Positions 31,881 through 44,330 of a stretch of DNA of 64,000 nucleotides are shown here, piece by piece. The position numbers and the translations under genes were made by a program. This DNA is from Gerris lacustris (lineage: Eukaryota; Arthropoda; Insecta; Hemiptera; Gerridae): the NCBI GenBank assembly GCA_951217055.1, contig OX578277.1, positions 114,263,904 through 114,327,903 on the forward strand, in the 5' to 3' direction. Numbering within the stretch: position 1 is the first letter of the stretch; each line of letters opens with the position of its first letter. The notes under the pieces are model-generated. The model saw nothing but the letters and a program-made list of their open reading frames with translations. It had not been told where the DNA came from and did not search any database.

Positions 31881-32745
31881 GTTTTCACCGAGTCTAGAGA
31901 TCCGTAATGAATAAAACCTTAAGGCTGCACGGGAACGGGGGTCGGCACACGCGCCATAAAATCACGCCTCTAATATTGAACCTAGAGACTTGAAAATTTT
32001 TATACATATAGCTTAAGAAAAGCCAGAGGGTTGTTAGTTTTTGTATTTTTCTTATCGCCTTTAGTTTTTTTGATAAAAAATAAAATGTGAGAGAAAAAAA
32101 AATTAAAATATAAATTTCAAAATTTTAAAAACAGGCGGAAATTTATATTTTTACAAAGAGAAATTGTGTAAATTTTGGTCAAAAAATATTAAGCTGGTGA
32201 GGCGTAATCTTATGGGAACTTTTTTTTATTAATTATCTGGAAAGTGCTGACCCTAGCGGATTTTTTAAAAAATACAATTTAATAAATTCTGATTTGTTGA
32301 TTTTCCAATTTAAGCCACACCCACCGATGTTTTTCACCCTTCTTTTCTGACAAATGAAATAAAAACAATTTCAAATATTTTTTTTTTAAAATGAAAACAA
32401 TTCAAAATAAAAAGAATTGTTATTTAAATATACATTCATTGAAAAAGATTAAAGAAGATTAAATAATACAAAAAAATACAAGATGAGAGGAAGGATTGAA
32501 TGCTAGTTGATAAAAACAAGTTTGAGAAGAAAATGTTAAATTTTGTTGGGTTAATTTTTGGTCAGCGCACAGTCCCAAAAATTAAGCCACCTTTTTTTCT
32601 CTAACACAGCTTGAAAATGATCCAAGGAAAAGAATGTCGCAATAGTAAGGCGATTAATTCCTTTGAGACCCCACTACTCAAGGATTGAAAACTAAAACTT
32701 AAGAATTATTAATTTGATTTAAGTTATAGGTATTTATAATCACAG
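31881..32745. other. No gene recognised
   Basis: A-rich, unassigned sequence with no notable open frame. Confidence 0.4.
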
Positions 32746-32749
32746 TATG

Positions 32750-33135
32750 TTTGCTTCCGAGTTTAACGAAGGTCACGAAACGAAAGCATTATTATTATTT
32801 TAAAGAACGAATTTTTGTATGTCTCTGAATTAAAAAATTCCTGAACAGAAATCCGTTCCAGACAACACGGAACATTTTTTTATATCGCAGTTTATCGTTA
32901 AACATTTTTTCGAACCATCATATCTTAAAAATCCAATGCAACCCACAGATGATTCCGTATTAAGTTAGCCATCTGCACTCATTTATGAGTGACATTTTAA
33001 TATAAAAATGACAGGAACCTATTGGGAATTCATTGTTTTATACTAGATGACCATGACCATTTATACAATATAGGTCGTGAGTATGCTGTATGCTATGTGC
33101 CACACTAATTGGCAGACTATTTTAATCTATTTTTG
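32750..33135 (+). mobile_element. Family X repeat, internally deleted
   Basis: The 5' block GCTTCCGAGTTTAACGAAGG and GAACAGAAATCCGTTCCAGA, then a short divergent middle, then the 3' block CTATGTGCCACACTAATTGG. The TCTG tract and the CGTTCACG block are absent. Confidence 0.65.
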
Positions 33136-33689
33136 CTAAGAAAAATTTGGGGAACTAAATCGGAAAGATTTTATTTTTGGCATAATTGTTTATTGATGCT
33201 TATAAATAAAAATTTCAACAGACCGGAAAGTTCTTGTTCATGGCAAATAGTTCCGATATATAGGTTTTAAAATAATTAAGTTTACCAAAGAAGTTATTTT
33301 ATAACAAATTAAAGCACATACGAGTATAATTGTCTACTATAAAAGGTTCTAATAATTTTTATTGATAACTCTAAACGTATTAAAGGTATTTGCAGGTAAA
33401 ATCGTGGTTTTACCATGGCCAGGTAGAGATACACTTTCCATGTATCACCTTCCTTAGTGGTTTAAAAAAATGAGTTAATTTTTAGTTTTTGCTATTTTAA
33501 AATGCAACTTATACAAAAAATGGTTTAAAATATAAATTAAAGCTGAGACAATATCCTATCAGATTACATATGTCTAAATCAGTTTGTACAAATTGTAAAA
33601 TTAATTATCAGTTAATTAATTATCAGTTAAGTTAATTGAACGTATTTTTATATGAATTACAGCAAAAATAATTTTTCATTTCAATAGAA

Positions 33690-34322
33690 ACAGATAATGA
33701 AAAAATCGGTCCGAGACAACTCAGACAAACTTTCTCATATACGAGTTCGTATTTATTTAGCCCAGTGTTTTCCATTTATTAGTTTTCGTATGTACATTTA
33801 ATTATTATTGAACATTTCATCAAACTTTATCATAAAAATAACATCTCCTGGGCGGGGAATCGAACCCGGGCTCTCTCTGTCCGCGTTTTAAGCTTTTTTC
33901 TCAGGAACTAGATTTTTCCCGGGAAAACGGCTTATATGGTTAGATTCGTATTAAATGGGCTACATTCTAGAATTTTTTAATCAAAATCGTCGGAACCGTT
34001 TTCGAGAAATAATTATTTCACGTTTTTTCAGTTTTTGGGGGGTGGCGCCCCCAAATTTGGAGCTAAAATTCGTTTCGCCTCGGGGATGATTTTCTGAACA
34101 TGTATGCCAAATTTCGTCAAAATCGGCCCAGTATAGTTTAGGCTCCAGGCGCGGAGGTCTGCACAGACAAACGACAGATAGACAGAAGACAAACAGACAT
34201 TTTTTAAAAACCACTTTTTTGGACTCAGGGGACCTCAAAACGTGTAAATCCATTTAAATCTCAAAATCGAATATTGCCGCCATCACAATACTTTCTCTTT
34301 ATATGAGAAAGTAAAAATTAAA
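33690..34322 (-). mobile_element. Family U repeat, copy 2
   Basis: Complement of the order at 13167-13785: starts (minus) ACTTTCTCATATAAAGAGAAAG, has CCTGGAGCCTAAACTATACT and GATTTTGACGAAATTTGGCA, a B-box-like CCCGGGTTCGATTCCCCGCC at 33848-33867, and ends GTCTGAGTTGTCTCGGACCG. The loop TGGGGGCGCCACCCCCC-type pair (34037-34055) is a strong hairpin. Confidence 0.7.
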
Positions 34323-36300
34323 TAATATACCTAAATGGTTGTAGCTTTCCGATGATGTAGCATTTATTCATTTAAAAAAATAAATTGTGGCATATTCTCG
34401 CTTAGTAAAACAATTTTAATGTTTCTTAACGGTAGTGTATACCCCCTTCAAATTAATTAAATACATTAAAAATAACATACTCCGTTGTGAAGCTTGGGCT
34501 TTATATGAAGCTGAATTAATATGTATGTATCAAATCTAACTCACATTGTTTGTCTTGAAAGAAATTTGCTAAGCAGAGACATGTTTTATTTCAGCGCATG
34601 CAAAATCATAGCTTCACAACACTTTTGTCCAGTAGATCAATCAATATTTATAAATCCTTTTTTTCAGAAATTAAAATGAAAATCTAATTGACTTGTAAAA
34701 TATGAATTAGAATTAAAGGAATAAATAGCTTATTAAAAAAATAAATAAAAAAAAAATAAATAAATAAATAAATAACATATAATTAGACAACAAATATTCA
34801 TGAAACGACAAGAAAATAAACTATCATATTATTTATAATCTTATGGCTGTATGGCTATCAAAGCCCATGCCAAAAAAACTCACAAGTATATTCAAGGTCT
34901 AGCTCAATCCCCTGGAACTAGAAAATTTTAGAAAAATTCTCTTTTTGACGAAAGAGCCTAAAATCCAAACTGACTTAGATAGAATTAACGCTCAACACAA
35001 ATCCTTGGGAGTAGAAAGTTGATATTATAGAGGGGGTTAGCAAGAATTGAATTTGACATTATCAAGCGACTTGAGGTAAAGCAAAATTCTATGAGAGCTT
35101 CGTAAACCACCAAATCTTATCCATCTGGTTGGATTCGACATAAGCGAGAAGCATGCTACACTAAGGTGCAGCAATGACTAAATTTAGCATTTCGATTTAA
35201 TATTCGAATAAAACAAAGCGAAAAATGTTCAGTTCAATCTAGCAACATATGATAATTAATATTTGCGTTAAATCAAGCATACGGGGATGGTGTAGTTATC
35301 ATGTGCAGGATTACTTGCCAGGTCTACTTAGTATGATACCAAAAACTAAATACATCGAATAAATAATAAAGGTAGACTGCCACGGTCACTGAACAAAGGA
35401 AATTATACATTCAAAGTATTAAAGAGCTTTTTCTATATCTCGGCACATTACTAACCGGCGACAATAGCTTGAGAAAATATTCACAAGGAATTAATGAAGG
35501 AATAATGGACGGAGCTTAATGGAGGAAAACCTGAAATTAAAACAGGGTTTAATGACTCCATTTCAAGCCTCTTATCAGAGTAAGTAGAACTCTCGAACGT
35601 TTACAATACGAGATATTAGAGTGAAAAAAAAAAAAAAAAAAAAAAAAATCGGTTGAATAAAAAGATATATTCAAAGCAAAATATTTTTTTTATCCAATTT
35701 ATATATTAGCTGCTATGAAATGTTGCTATAAACATTTTAGGAACTGGCTTGTAATTTTATTATATAGGAAAATCCACTTTGGTGTCCACTTTGTATATTA
35801 CCTAGTAGATCTATATTCGCTTATAGAGCTTATGTCTAAAATTTGTTTAACAAATATTTAGCAGACGAGTAAAATATAAAATTTTTAGCTGGAAGGTTTT
35901 ATTAAGAGTAGAATTACATTTTTACTTTAATTATAAAAGCAGCGCAATTCCTTTGAAATCCATGCTATTTGCACATTAGAACTGAGATTTTTTTTGTAAC
36001 ATTCAAGCTTTCTTTTAATATTTACCACAAAAAATTAAATGTTGTATGGGTTGATTCAGTTTAAAACCAAATTTATAAGGGTGTGCCATTGTCATTTGAA
36101 AATAAATTCTCTACTTTACTTAATAATCTAGTTATTGCAGCACAAATTACATATATTATTAAATTTAAATATATTCATTAAAATTCTTATTTATAAAAAT
36201 AGTTTATCAATTAAAATCTCAATTTTCTAATTTTTCCGTAAAGTGACATAAATTAAAGAAATTAATATTTATACATTTCTGTTTTTATTTATTTATCTTA
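34323..36300. other. Longest stretch without recognised repeats
   Basis: Two kilobases with no family seen elsewhere in the window, no open frame above 60 codons, one poly-A run (35624-35648) and an AAAT tract (34735-34775). I see no gene here; it may be old unique sequence. Confidence 0.4.
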
Positions 36301-36484
36301 AAAAAATGCAATGGCCGACGTTATGTCATAATAATGAGAGGGGTAATGTGGGCGTTTCCTATTCCTCCCAAAATAAACAAGGGGTTGAAAAAATCTTGTG
36401 AAAAGCAGCGCTATCTCTGGAGAGAAAGTGACAACACAACTCACTCCCGCGGGCTCTTAATTTTTATAAGTCCGTCGTATAGGA

Positions 36485-36645
36485 GTGGGAATTTTCCAAA
36501 TACTATACATTTGTCACAAATATGAACCTAAGTGCTGAATTTTGTAAAAATGTAGCCAATTGTAGTTAGAAAAATAAAGAATCTTTTAAAAAAATCTCCC
36601 AAGTCTCTGAAATGAAAAACTTACCTACACTCGTTCAATCGTTTA
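36485..36645 (+). mobile_element. Fragment of the satellite-founding repeat
   Basis: GGGAATTTTCCAAATACTATACA and CCAAGTCTCTGAAATGAAAAAC then CACTCGTTCAAT match 700-890 in order, without the amplified unit. Confidence 0.6.
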
Positions 36646-37397
36646 TTAGTTATGAGAGGTATTTATGGAAAGCAATGAAGCGAATATAACATTAGAGGAT
36701 TTCTTCATTTCTTTTTCACCTGCACTGTAAGTAATCATTAGACTACCCCAAGTTTATTTCACTTGAGTTACTTTTGAGTGCTGTGAATCCCCCTCGTGCT
36801 GTCTGATTTATAATGTTTTGGTTGGTAAGACTGCTCGTCTTGCCAGTATGTTGCCACAGAGAGGTTTGGCTCACTTTTCTTCAAGGTTTTTATGGAAAGC
36901 GTCGCAATAGAGCCCCTGCAAGGAAAAAGAGTTTTTCTAAGAAAACCATTTTTCATAATGCCGCGTCTCGACGTGAAAAGCACCGCTTTCTTTTCTTTCT
37001 CTCGCCTCCATTTTCTTTAGAGGGAAAATGCCTCCGTTGAAAAGAGAATGCTTTTAAAATAAGCATTATGGATTTTGGTGTTTGTTTTTTTTTTCTTTGT
37101 GCTCTTTTATCCCTGGGATGTTTGACAATAGATTATAGTATCATTATTTTTCATATCTTTCATTATATTTTATTTTTTCATGAATCATTTGACTTCGGTT
37201 ATAGCATGTTTAACAAGTCGGAAATGTATCCACTTTATATTTTTCCGTCTTGCATCTGTGTATCCAATTGAAGTTTAGGTGGGACATAATTAGTTTTCAT
37301 AAATTACATTTATGTTACCCTTATGTATCGTATTTTTAATTTAACAAACAATCAGTGTTTAACAATGTTTGTGGTGTTAGCATTTATACATATTATA

Positions 37398-37620
37398 GTA
37401 CCATTATAGGCACTTCTTTAGATTGTTACTCCCCTAATAAATTACCAGAGGGAAGTAACAGTCTAAAGAAGGTGTATGGAATGTTCTTCTTTAGAGTGTT
37501 ACGATCCTTATAAAAAGTACATTAGACTAAACATCCCATTGTCTTAATATTTATTTAGTCAAAGTCGTTTATATTCTAAAAACATAGGGGTGTAACAATC
37601 TAAAGAAGTACCCAATTATA
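37398..37620. mobile_element. TIR family Y, copy 2
   Basis: Body 37409-37608. CACTTCTTTAGATTGTTACT at the left is inverted to GTAACAATCTAAAGAAG at the right; an internal inverted pair (AGTAACAGTCTAAAGAAGG, TTCTTTAGAGTGTTACG) follows the left end. Flanks TACCATTATA and TACCCAATTATA are an imperfect target duplication of 10-12 bp. Confidence 0.75.
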
Positions 37621-37754
37621 AAATTAATTATATAGCTGGAATTCAATAAATTAAATGTCATTAGTCATTGCACTTATAAATCGTTCATTAATAATTATAT
37701 AGCTTTTTGTTTTCATGCCATATTTAATGTTCAATATTGCTACCACGAAATATT

Positions 37755-38095
37755 TTTTGGTAAAATCCACCATCATGAAAATATTAAGTGTGAAATTTTA
37801 ATAGTTACTTAATCTTTTTTCACACTTCAAGACATTGAATATTGATATATTGCATGCTATGCTGACTAACAACTTTTTGTGTAGTTGTCCGCCATATTGG
37901 CTGCCATATTAAAAATATTTATCTGAAATTTCCGAAAACTATACAGTTGTTACAAATGCAGAGACGCACCTGTGTGCAAAATTTCAGTAATTTTTCTCAC
38001 ATCAGTTAATTTTTTATGCCAATTATCGTTAGACAAGCACATAAAGAAACTTTTATTATTCAAGTCTCAGAAATGAAATAATCCATTTCAAATTA
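37755..38095 (+). mobile_element. Single-unit copy of the satellite-founding repeat
   Basis: Contains one 133-bp-type unit (CATGAAAATATTAAGTGTGA to CCGCCATATTGGCTGCCA), then ACTATACAGTTGTTACAAATG and ATTATCGTTAGACAAGCACA, as in the last unit at 540-890. Shows the unamplified ancestral arrangement. Confidence 0.7.
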
Positions 38096-38199
38096 CGCTC
38101 TTCCGAAAAACGTAGAAAGAACAGGAAGAACTATATAGATTCACAAACATTACGTGGATTTAGCTATTAAATATATTCTTTCTAATTCATTGTACGTTT

Positions 38200-38456
38200 T
38201 ACCGTTATATTGGCACTTCTTTAGATTGTTACTCCCCTTATAAAAGAAACAAAGGGGAGTAACAATCTTAAGAAGGTGTTTGGAATGTTCTTCTTTAGAC
38301 TGTTACTCACCTTATAAAAAACAGAATGTGATATTCCTTTGTCCCTAAGTACATTGGACTAAACATCCCTTTGTCTTAATAGTTATTAAGTCAAAGTCAT
38401 TTATTTTCTAAACAAATATATAGGGGAGTAACAATCTAAAGATGTACCGTTATATT
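38200..38456. mobile_element. TIR family Y, copy 3; perfect 12-bp target duplication
   Basis: Body 38212-38444 (233 bp), flanked by TACCGTTATATT at 38200-38211 and 38445-38456. Termini CACTTCTTTAGATTGTTACTCCCC and GGGGAGTAACAATCTAAAG are inverted, with a second internal inverted pair (38255-38310). No coding potential. This is the cleanest copy of the family. Confidence 0.85.
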
Positions 38457-38819
38457 TATTTTATCCTTTCTATTAGTTTATTGTTATGATATCAATGTTA
38501 GGAGGTACGAATAAACATGCATCTTATGTAAGTTGCATTGATATTATATCACTGATTTACTCCAGAAGGGTACGAACTGTGCACAAGATAATAACAGTGA
38601 ATTGGAGGTTAATTTTGATTTACATGACACATAAATAACATTGAAATAGAGTTAATTTGTCATTTAGAATAATTAGCCAATTATAACCGTCTTGAGATTA
38701 TATAAATCTTTATCGATGTTTTAAGCATTTCCTTCTTTCCAACTTGGAGGTATAAATAACGTTGAGGGGGTGGGGGGAGTTAAGAGAGATTTGTAGTTAA
38801 AGATTAGCAACTGATAGCC

Positions 38820-39340
38820 GCTAGTTAGTCGAGTTCAGCAGATCCCAAATAGAATTATAGAGAGTTGCCATTTCCAGACGATTTGTCTCCCGTTTAGTTG
38901 TGATAAAGGGGGTTGGGATGTGACAATAAGGAGGGATCGAGAAGTTTCGTGTTCTGCTCGCAGATCGCAGCACCATCCTCTCGAGAATCATCGCCGTTCC
39001 TAATGATAACGTATAGCGCTCTTCGAAACGCTGCGGATTTCCTCTAGAACTAAAACCAGAGTTGAACAACTCCTTTCCCCCTTTATTCCCGGAGTGGGAC
39101 TGGTTTCCGAAATCGAAACTTATGAAACTCGGTTGCTAACACAACACGGAACTGCCAGAAACTCGGACAGTTTGCCGGTTCTGATTGAAGCTTTGGAGAG
39201 TTTACGTCCACTTTACTGCACTTCAATTCATGTTTATCACTGTCAAATACCGCTTCTCATTACCAAGAAGATCGAATGTCACATTTCCTATTGTTCGACA
39301 GGATTCGGTTCTCAAGGACAAAGGACTGAATAATTGAAAT
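38820..39340. other. Unassigned GC-richer, non-repetitive block
   Basis: More balanced base composition than its surroundings. It has an 82-codon frame on minus (38821-39069) and a 79-codon frame on plus (39094-39333). Neither shows a known domain; chance or a decayed exon cannot be separated by eye. Confidence 0.3.
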
Positions 39341-39912
39341 GTCATAATTTAAACCCAGGCTTTATTGTAATCTTCATTGTTACACAGATATAAATAATTT
39401 TTTTTTCTGAAAGAGACTATAAAGACTCTGTTTTACCATCATTCTATTGAGCTAATCTTAAGTAAACAAAAACAATTATTCAAAAGAAATAAATTTTGCA
39501 TGTAAATTTAGGTTAGTTTATTTTGACAATTTTAAAGAATATCAGTATAATTGATAATGTAATACATTTTAAGATGAAAAGAGCGTTTTATAGGTCCGGG
39601 ATAACATTCATCGTTCAGATAAAGATAGAGCATAAGGCTTCATCAGTTGGAGGGACTTAAAAAGTTGATTTTTAGCATCAGTACTTTAAATTACTTGTAC
39701 TTATGCATCCATGATGATCAAGAGATAGAAGTGAAACATGAGTATTTTTTGATAAGAAATTATTACTGGAAACCATATGATATTGTGATGAATACACCTC
39801 CTTAAAGATTTTATAGATCTTTATTGTTGTTAAGTGACATCATTTGTTTATGTTTACATTGTTATATGTCAAACTTTAAAATTGTTTAATGTGCTTCTAT
39901 AATACGATAATA

Positions 39913-40275
39913 TCTATCAAATGGTGATGAGGTTGGGATTCTAAGCCACTCGTGCAAGATAAGATCTATCAAATGGCGATGAGGATGGGATTCTAACCCA
40001 CTCTTGCAAGATATGATCTATCAAATGGCGATGAGGATGGAATTCTAAGCCACTCGTGCAAGATAAGATCTATCAAATGGCGATGAGGAAGCGATTCTAA
40101 CCCACTCGTGCAAGATAAGATCTATCAAATAGCGATGAGGATGGAATTCTAACCCACTCGTGCAAGATAAGATCTATCAAATGGCGATGAGGATGGGATT
40201 ATACCACTTGTGCAAGATAATATTTATCAAATAGCGATGAGGATGGAATTCTAACCCACTGGATAGGATCTATCA
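39913..40275. repeat. 52-bp satellite, seven copies
   Basis: CTATCAAATGGCGATGAGGA starts units 52 bp apart from 39913 to about 40226; the unit continues TGGGATTCTAACCCACTCGT and GCAAGATAAGAT. Point differences are scattered and one unit is 2 bp shorter. Confidence 0.9.
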
Positions 40276-40479
40276 TTGCGTTTTGTTCAAATTTCCATTT
40301 GTAAATTTCCTTTGAATGATTTTTTAAAAAAAAAAAAAACCCTTTCTGCATTTTCCATATCAATTTTCCAATATATTTCCTCGTGGTTAATAGTTCTAAT
40401 AATAAGGCTGAATTTTGATTTGTTACATGAATTATATTATCAATCTAGCAAAATTTAATGTGCTCAGATGAATGAAATT

Positions 40480-40840
40480 AATCTGGGACTATCTGTGGGC
40501 CACTTCAGATAAACCATTCAAATTTCATAAAATCAGATGAGTACTTTTGAAGATATTGTTGTAAATAAATGTATAATATAGTGGAAGAGAGCAAATGGGA
40601 GCAGAAGGTTGAAACTTAAATTGGACCAACAATGGGTTAATTATGACCTACCATCCAAATTTCATAAGAACTCGTTTTTAAGATAATTTTGTTCATGATA
40701 ATTGAGCTAAACCTAAAATGTTCCCTAATGTCTGAAATGGGCTTCTTTCTTGATTTTCTTGAAATTGGAAGCGAGAATTTTATTTTTCATCAGGACGATC
40801 ACATAGCTTTCGTTACCTTCGGTAAGCTTGGAAGTAAAGT
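40480..40840 (-). mobile_element. Family X-related repeat
   Basis: Minus-strand sequence includes CTTACCGAAGGTAACGAAAG, CCATTTCAGACATTAGGGAA and ATTGTTGGTCCAATTTAAGT, the same succession as at 54005-54410. Confidence 0.65.
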
Positions 40841-41130
40841 CAAAACAACGTTGACAGATTATACGGATTATTGGCAGGTCTGAGCACTCCGGCAAGATTA
40901 TTATTGCTGTGCCAACTCCTTACTTTCTAGGTCAAACATTGCATCTGCCCCTAACTTTCTTGGTTTATTATTGCATAAATTCATTACTTTCCAGGTCAAC
41001 TATTGCATCAACCCCTTACTTTCTAGTTCAATTATTGCATGGACGCATTACTTTCTAGGTTCTACTATATAATGGGTGAGGTTCAGACATAAACTTTGGC
41101 TTCCTTCGGTAAAAGCCTGAAGGTGACATT
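40841..41130. other. Short diverged tandem repeat, about 36 bp
   Basis: TTACTTTCTAGGTCAAACATTGCAT-like units recur four times between 40918 and 41065 (TTACTTTCCAGGTCAACTAT, TTACTTTCTAGTTCAATTAT). No gene. Confidence 0.6.
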
Positions 41131-41200
41131 ACTTTTGATGCATAGTTTAAATCAAATTAAAATTATCAATAACTACGGGAGACATACAGAGAAGAATTGA

Positions 41201-41278
41201 CCCCCGCACCGGGACTCGAACCACGGGTCCTCCTATTAATCCGTTACAGGTGCTCATACCAACTGAGCTATACGGGAG
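41201..41278 (-). pseudogene. tRNA-like unit, left arm
   Basis: On minus: CCCGTATAGCTCAGTTGGTA, TGAGCACCTGTAACGG, then CGTGGTTCGAGTCCCGGTGC. D-arm and T-arm consensus sequences are intact; acceptor pairing is imperfect and the anticodon arm is not convincing. Probably a polymerase III promoter within the element, not a functional tRNA. Confidence 0.6.
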
Positions 41279-41440
41279 AATGATTTTCCCTGTCGTTACC
41301 GATACAAATTCCCCGAATTATAAGCGTTTATTCTCGGTCTAGTTCTATTGCCGTGAATATTTGGCTCTCTAGATTTGTAGAATAAGATTGAAAGCTTGGA
41401 TTCGGGGAATTTGTATCGGTAACGACAGAGAAAAATCATT

Positions 41441-41521
41441 CTCCCGTATTATAGCTCAGTTGGTAAGAGCACCTGTAACGGATTAATAGGAGCACCAGTA
41501 GTTCGAGTCCCGGTTCGGGGG
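41441..41521 (+). pseudogene. tRNA-like unit, right arm
   Basis: Inverted copy of the unit at 41201-41278 with a few changes: an extra TAT before the A box, and AGCACCAGTAGTTCGAGTCC in place of AGGACCCGTGGTTCGAGTCC. Confidence 0.6.
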
Positions 41522-42841
41522 TCTATTTTTCTCTGTATGTCTCCTGTAGTTATTGATAATTATCATTTGATTTAAAGTAAAATATAATCTATCCGTAGTA
41601 TGAAAACTACAAAAAACTTAAAAATTTGAATTTTGATGTTAGTTTGTAGGAAGGATTTAGTTGCTTCCACATAAGTAGATGATTTATAAATTAATTTGCA
41701 TTCTGTTTACATATTATGCTTTCAAATGAAAGTAATAACATTAAATTAAAACTTGATTTGTCTTTTAAATTTCTCTCTCATTTCCAAACCCCCACGCAAT
41801 TTGAATAATTAAAAAGTCCGATTGAAAATTTTTTCTCCCACAGTTTTAACGAACTTAGTGTGGTTTGTCTGTAATGAGATCCCAGGGTCCTCTTCAAAGG
41901 TAAATTAACTAAACAACTTGGATCCTCCCTTTGCCCTTCGATTGTTTTACACAACGAACAACTTAAAACAAAATTAACCTTCCGGATTATTCATTGTATT
42001 AAGTGTTACTGTGTTAATTTCAAATTGTTTTAGAGGTGTTTTTTGAAACCCGAATCCATGAGTTTTTTTCTGATGCAACTTTTTAAAGTATTTTTTTTTT
42101 TTACCTTCAAACCTTTCCTTCGCTTTGAAGTCTATTAAACAAAGGTTTTTCTTGAAAGATATTTTTCCACTAAAAAAAAAAAAAAAAAAAGCGGTTTTAG
42201 TTTATTTTCATGTGGTTAACTTTATAATTCTTAAACATCGAAATGGAAGAAAAAGAAATCTACAGGTGTGTTTTGTATTTTCTATCCATTTATTTTTTTA
42301 CAGTTTCATATATCTACTCTCTTTTTACTTCGAACCAGCCTCCCTTCTCGAGGAAAAAAAAATGCAAGGGCTATGTTCTTGAAGCCCTTTATAAATAGGT
42401 AAAGCGGAATTACCTTCTAAATATGCCGTCTGAATTCTTCATGTTACGCTTCACTAGAGGGAATTTTAACAATGTCGACTCCTATTTAAATTTACTATAA
42501 CGAATTTAAATTGGTGTTACCTTTAAGAGGAGGGAAAGAGATGTGATAACTTTTGAAAGGGTAATTTCATGTAAATAGGTTGTTCTTTTGTTTCTTTGTC
42601 TATTTCACTTACTGTTTTAAATTTGTCTTTGTCATTTTAATTTTATTTCTGCGTTAAGAAAGTCAAGGTTATTTACAATCAAAGCCTGCATTAATTAATC
42701 AATAATTAATTGATATGTATTAATTATGAAAAAGAATAAAACAGATTTAATGCATAGTATTGCAATTAATCAAAATGAAATTTCTAGATTGTTCTGTGTT
42801 TATTTATCTTTCTTTCCGTTTATTTTTATTATAGTATTATA

Positions 42842-43413
42842 GTCCATGAGATAGCTTGTAAAAAATTGTCAGACTAACATCAAGCTAGAAAGTTAATCTT
42901 TTAGTGCCTTTTAAGAATATGTGGTCGGCTAAGTTCATCTGAAGGACATTACATTTGCAATAGGCATTTGAAAAAAACAAATCGGTGAAGAGCGGCCATG
43001 TCCCGCTTATTTTGGTGGACAATGTAACTTTCATAATCTTGAGTACAAAATTAGTTAGTAGACAAAAATCAAGTTGATGTAAGTTTGTCACTTGATTGGG
43101 CACAACTTTGATTTGGAGTAATACTTAAATAATTAAACTTTTCAAGTGACAAATTACTAGTAACATCAACTTGATTTTTGGTCTACTTACTAATTTTTTA
43201 CTTAGGGAAAATCACATATTGTCCACCAAAATGGGTGGGACATGGCCGCTCTCCACCGGTTATTGTTTTTTTATCAAATGCTTTTTGCAAAGATATGTCC
43301 CGCAGACGAACTCAGCCGACCACATATTCTTAAAAAGCACTAAATGATTAACTTGTACATAAAATTCTATCTGTATGTTAGTCAGACACTTTATTGTACG
43401 CCATCTCATGGAC
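42842..43413. mobile_element. Foldback MITE family Z, copy 2
   Basis: GTCCATGAGATAGCTTGTA is mirrored by TACGCCATCTCATGGAC; TA flanks both ends. Arms share GGTCGGCTAAGTTCATCTG and CAAGTTGATGTAAG-type blocks with copy 1. No transposase. Confidence 0.8.
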
Positions 43414-43479
43414 TATTTAGACATGAATAATTTATTAGTTTGGATTATTTAATATTAGAAGCATTTTACATTGTACAAA

Positions 43480-44095
43480 AGCATGATCCTTGCGTTTACG
43501 TGTTCGTCGATAATTGTGTAAGAGTTGGCTGATTTAATTGAAATTTAGTATACATTTTATTTTTTTTTATTAATGCTAAGGCTAAGTTTGTTGGACAGCG
43601 TTATCCGACTAAGAGACCACTTGTGCTTTAAATTTTGAATTGGTATTTCAGGATGGAAAATATTCTAAATCAACAGTGATACCACTATCAAGTGATAAAG
43701 ATCGCTAGATTCTTTATATTAGTTCTAAACAAGTAAAAATAAGAAAACAAAGTTTTTACCAATACCTTACGTTGTAATGTTTCAATTAATAAAGCATTGA
43801 ATAAACCAATTGAAACAGGCACGTAAAATTTTGATTTGACACAAAAACAAGTTTTATGTAGTTAAATGAAACATTAAAATTAGGGGTTCATATTATTGGT
43901 AATATTAACCCATAATATTTACGAAGAAGAATATTTACGTGGTGACATAATGACAAATAATATTCAATCCTCACTAACGCATCGGGTAAAACTGAAGTGA
44001 GTATGTACTACAACGGGAAGGTCTAGACGAAGCACTGCTAGAGAGTGGAGATTGTGTGGTTTACAGTTTTTCTGTGATTCATATTTAACTAAAAC
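43480..44095 (+). mobile_element. Family X/V repeat, diverged
   Basis: Has the family order CGATAATTGTGTAAGAGTTG, TTAATTGAAATTTAGTATAC, AATGCTAAGGCTAAGTTTGT, AACAGTGATACCACTATCAA and TTTTACCAATACCTTACG. Older than most copies judging by divergence. Confidence 0.55.
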
Positions 44096-44136
44096 TGTAT
44101 GTAATTTTTACGTACATTTAGCGTTCTAGGGTTAAG

Positions 44137-44330
44137 TAGAGTAAAGTAAGCTATTATTCCCTGAGCGAAAAAGACTTTTCCACTTCATGGTCCCTAAATC
44201 CCGAGACGAAGCCGAGGGAATTAGACTTTTTAATTCCCGAGGTGCAGCCGACGTAATAACGCTAATTAGCTCCCCAGGCGCAGCCGAGGGAGATAATTAT
44301 GGCGAGGGGAATAATGGTACTTTACTCCCG
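44137..44330. mobile_element. Short TIR MITE with internal CGAGG-GCAGCCGA repeats
   Basis: AGTAAAGTAAGCTATTATTCCC is mirrored by GGGAATAATGGTACTTTACT. Inside are three variants of CCCGAGRCGNAGCCGAGGGA, making the 190-bp element GC-richer than its flanks. A related CGAGCGGAGTGAG palindrome occurs at 3140-3166. Confidence 0.65.

Larger units (their letters stand above)
41133..41645 (+). mobile_element. tRNA-box foldback element, copy B, with a tRNA-like unit in each arm
   Basis: Arms of about 174 bp (41144-41317, 41402-41575) are inverted repeats with an 84-bp loop. Each arm holds a complete tRNA-like unit: minus 41201-41278 and plus 41441-41521, with A box TAGCTCAGTTGGTAAGAGC and B box GTTCGAGTCCCGG. 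Flanks TTTTGATG (41133-41140, 41631-41638), extendable with one mismatch or gap to TAGTTT, form the target duplication. A one-sided 3' tail (CCGTAGTATGAAAACTAC) matches copies A and C. Confidence 0.8.

Noticed and set aside
41201..41521. Two functional tRNA genes
   Set aside because: They are parts of mobile inverted arms, with imperfect acceptor stems and no convincing anticodon loop.
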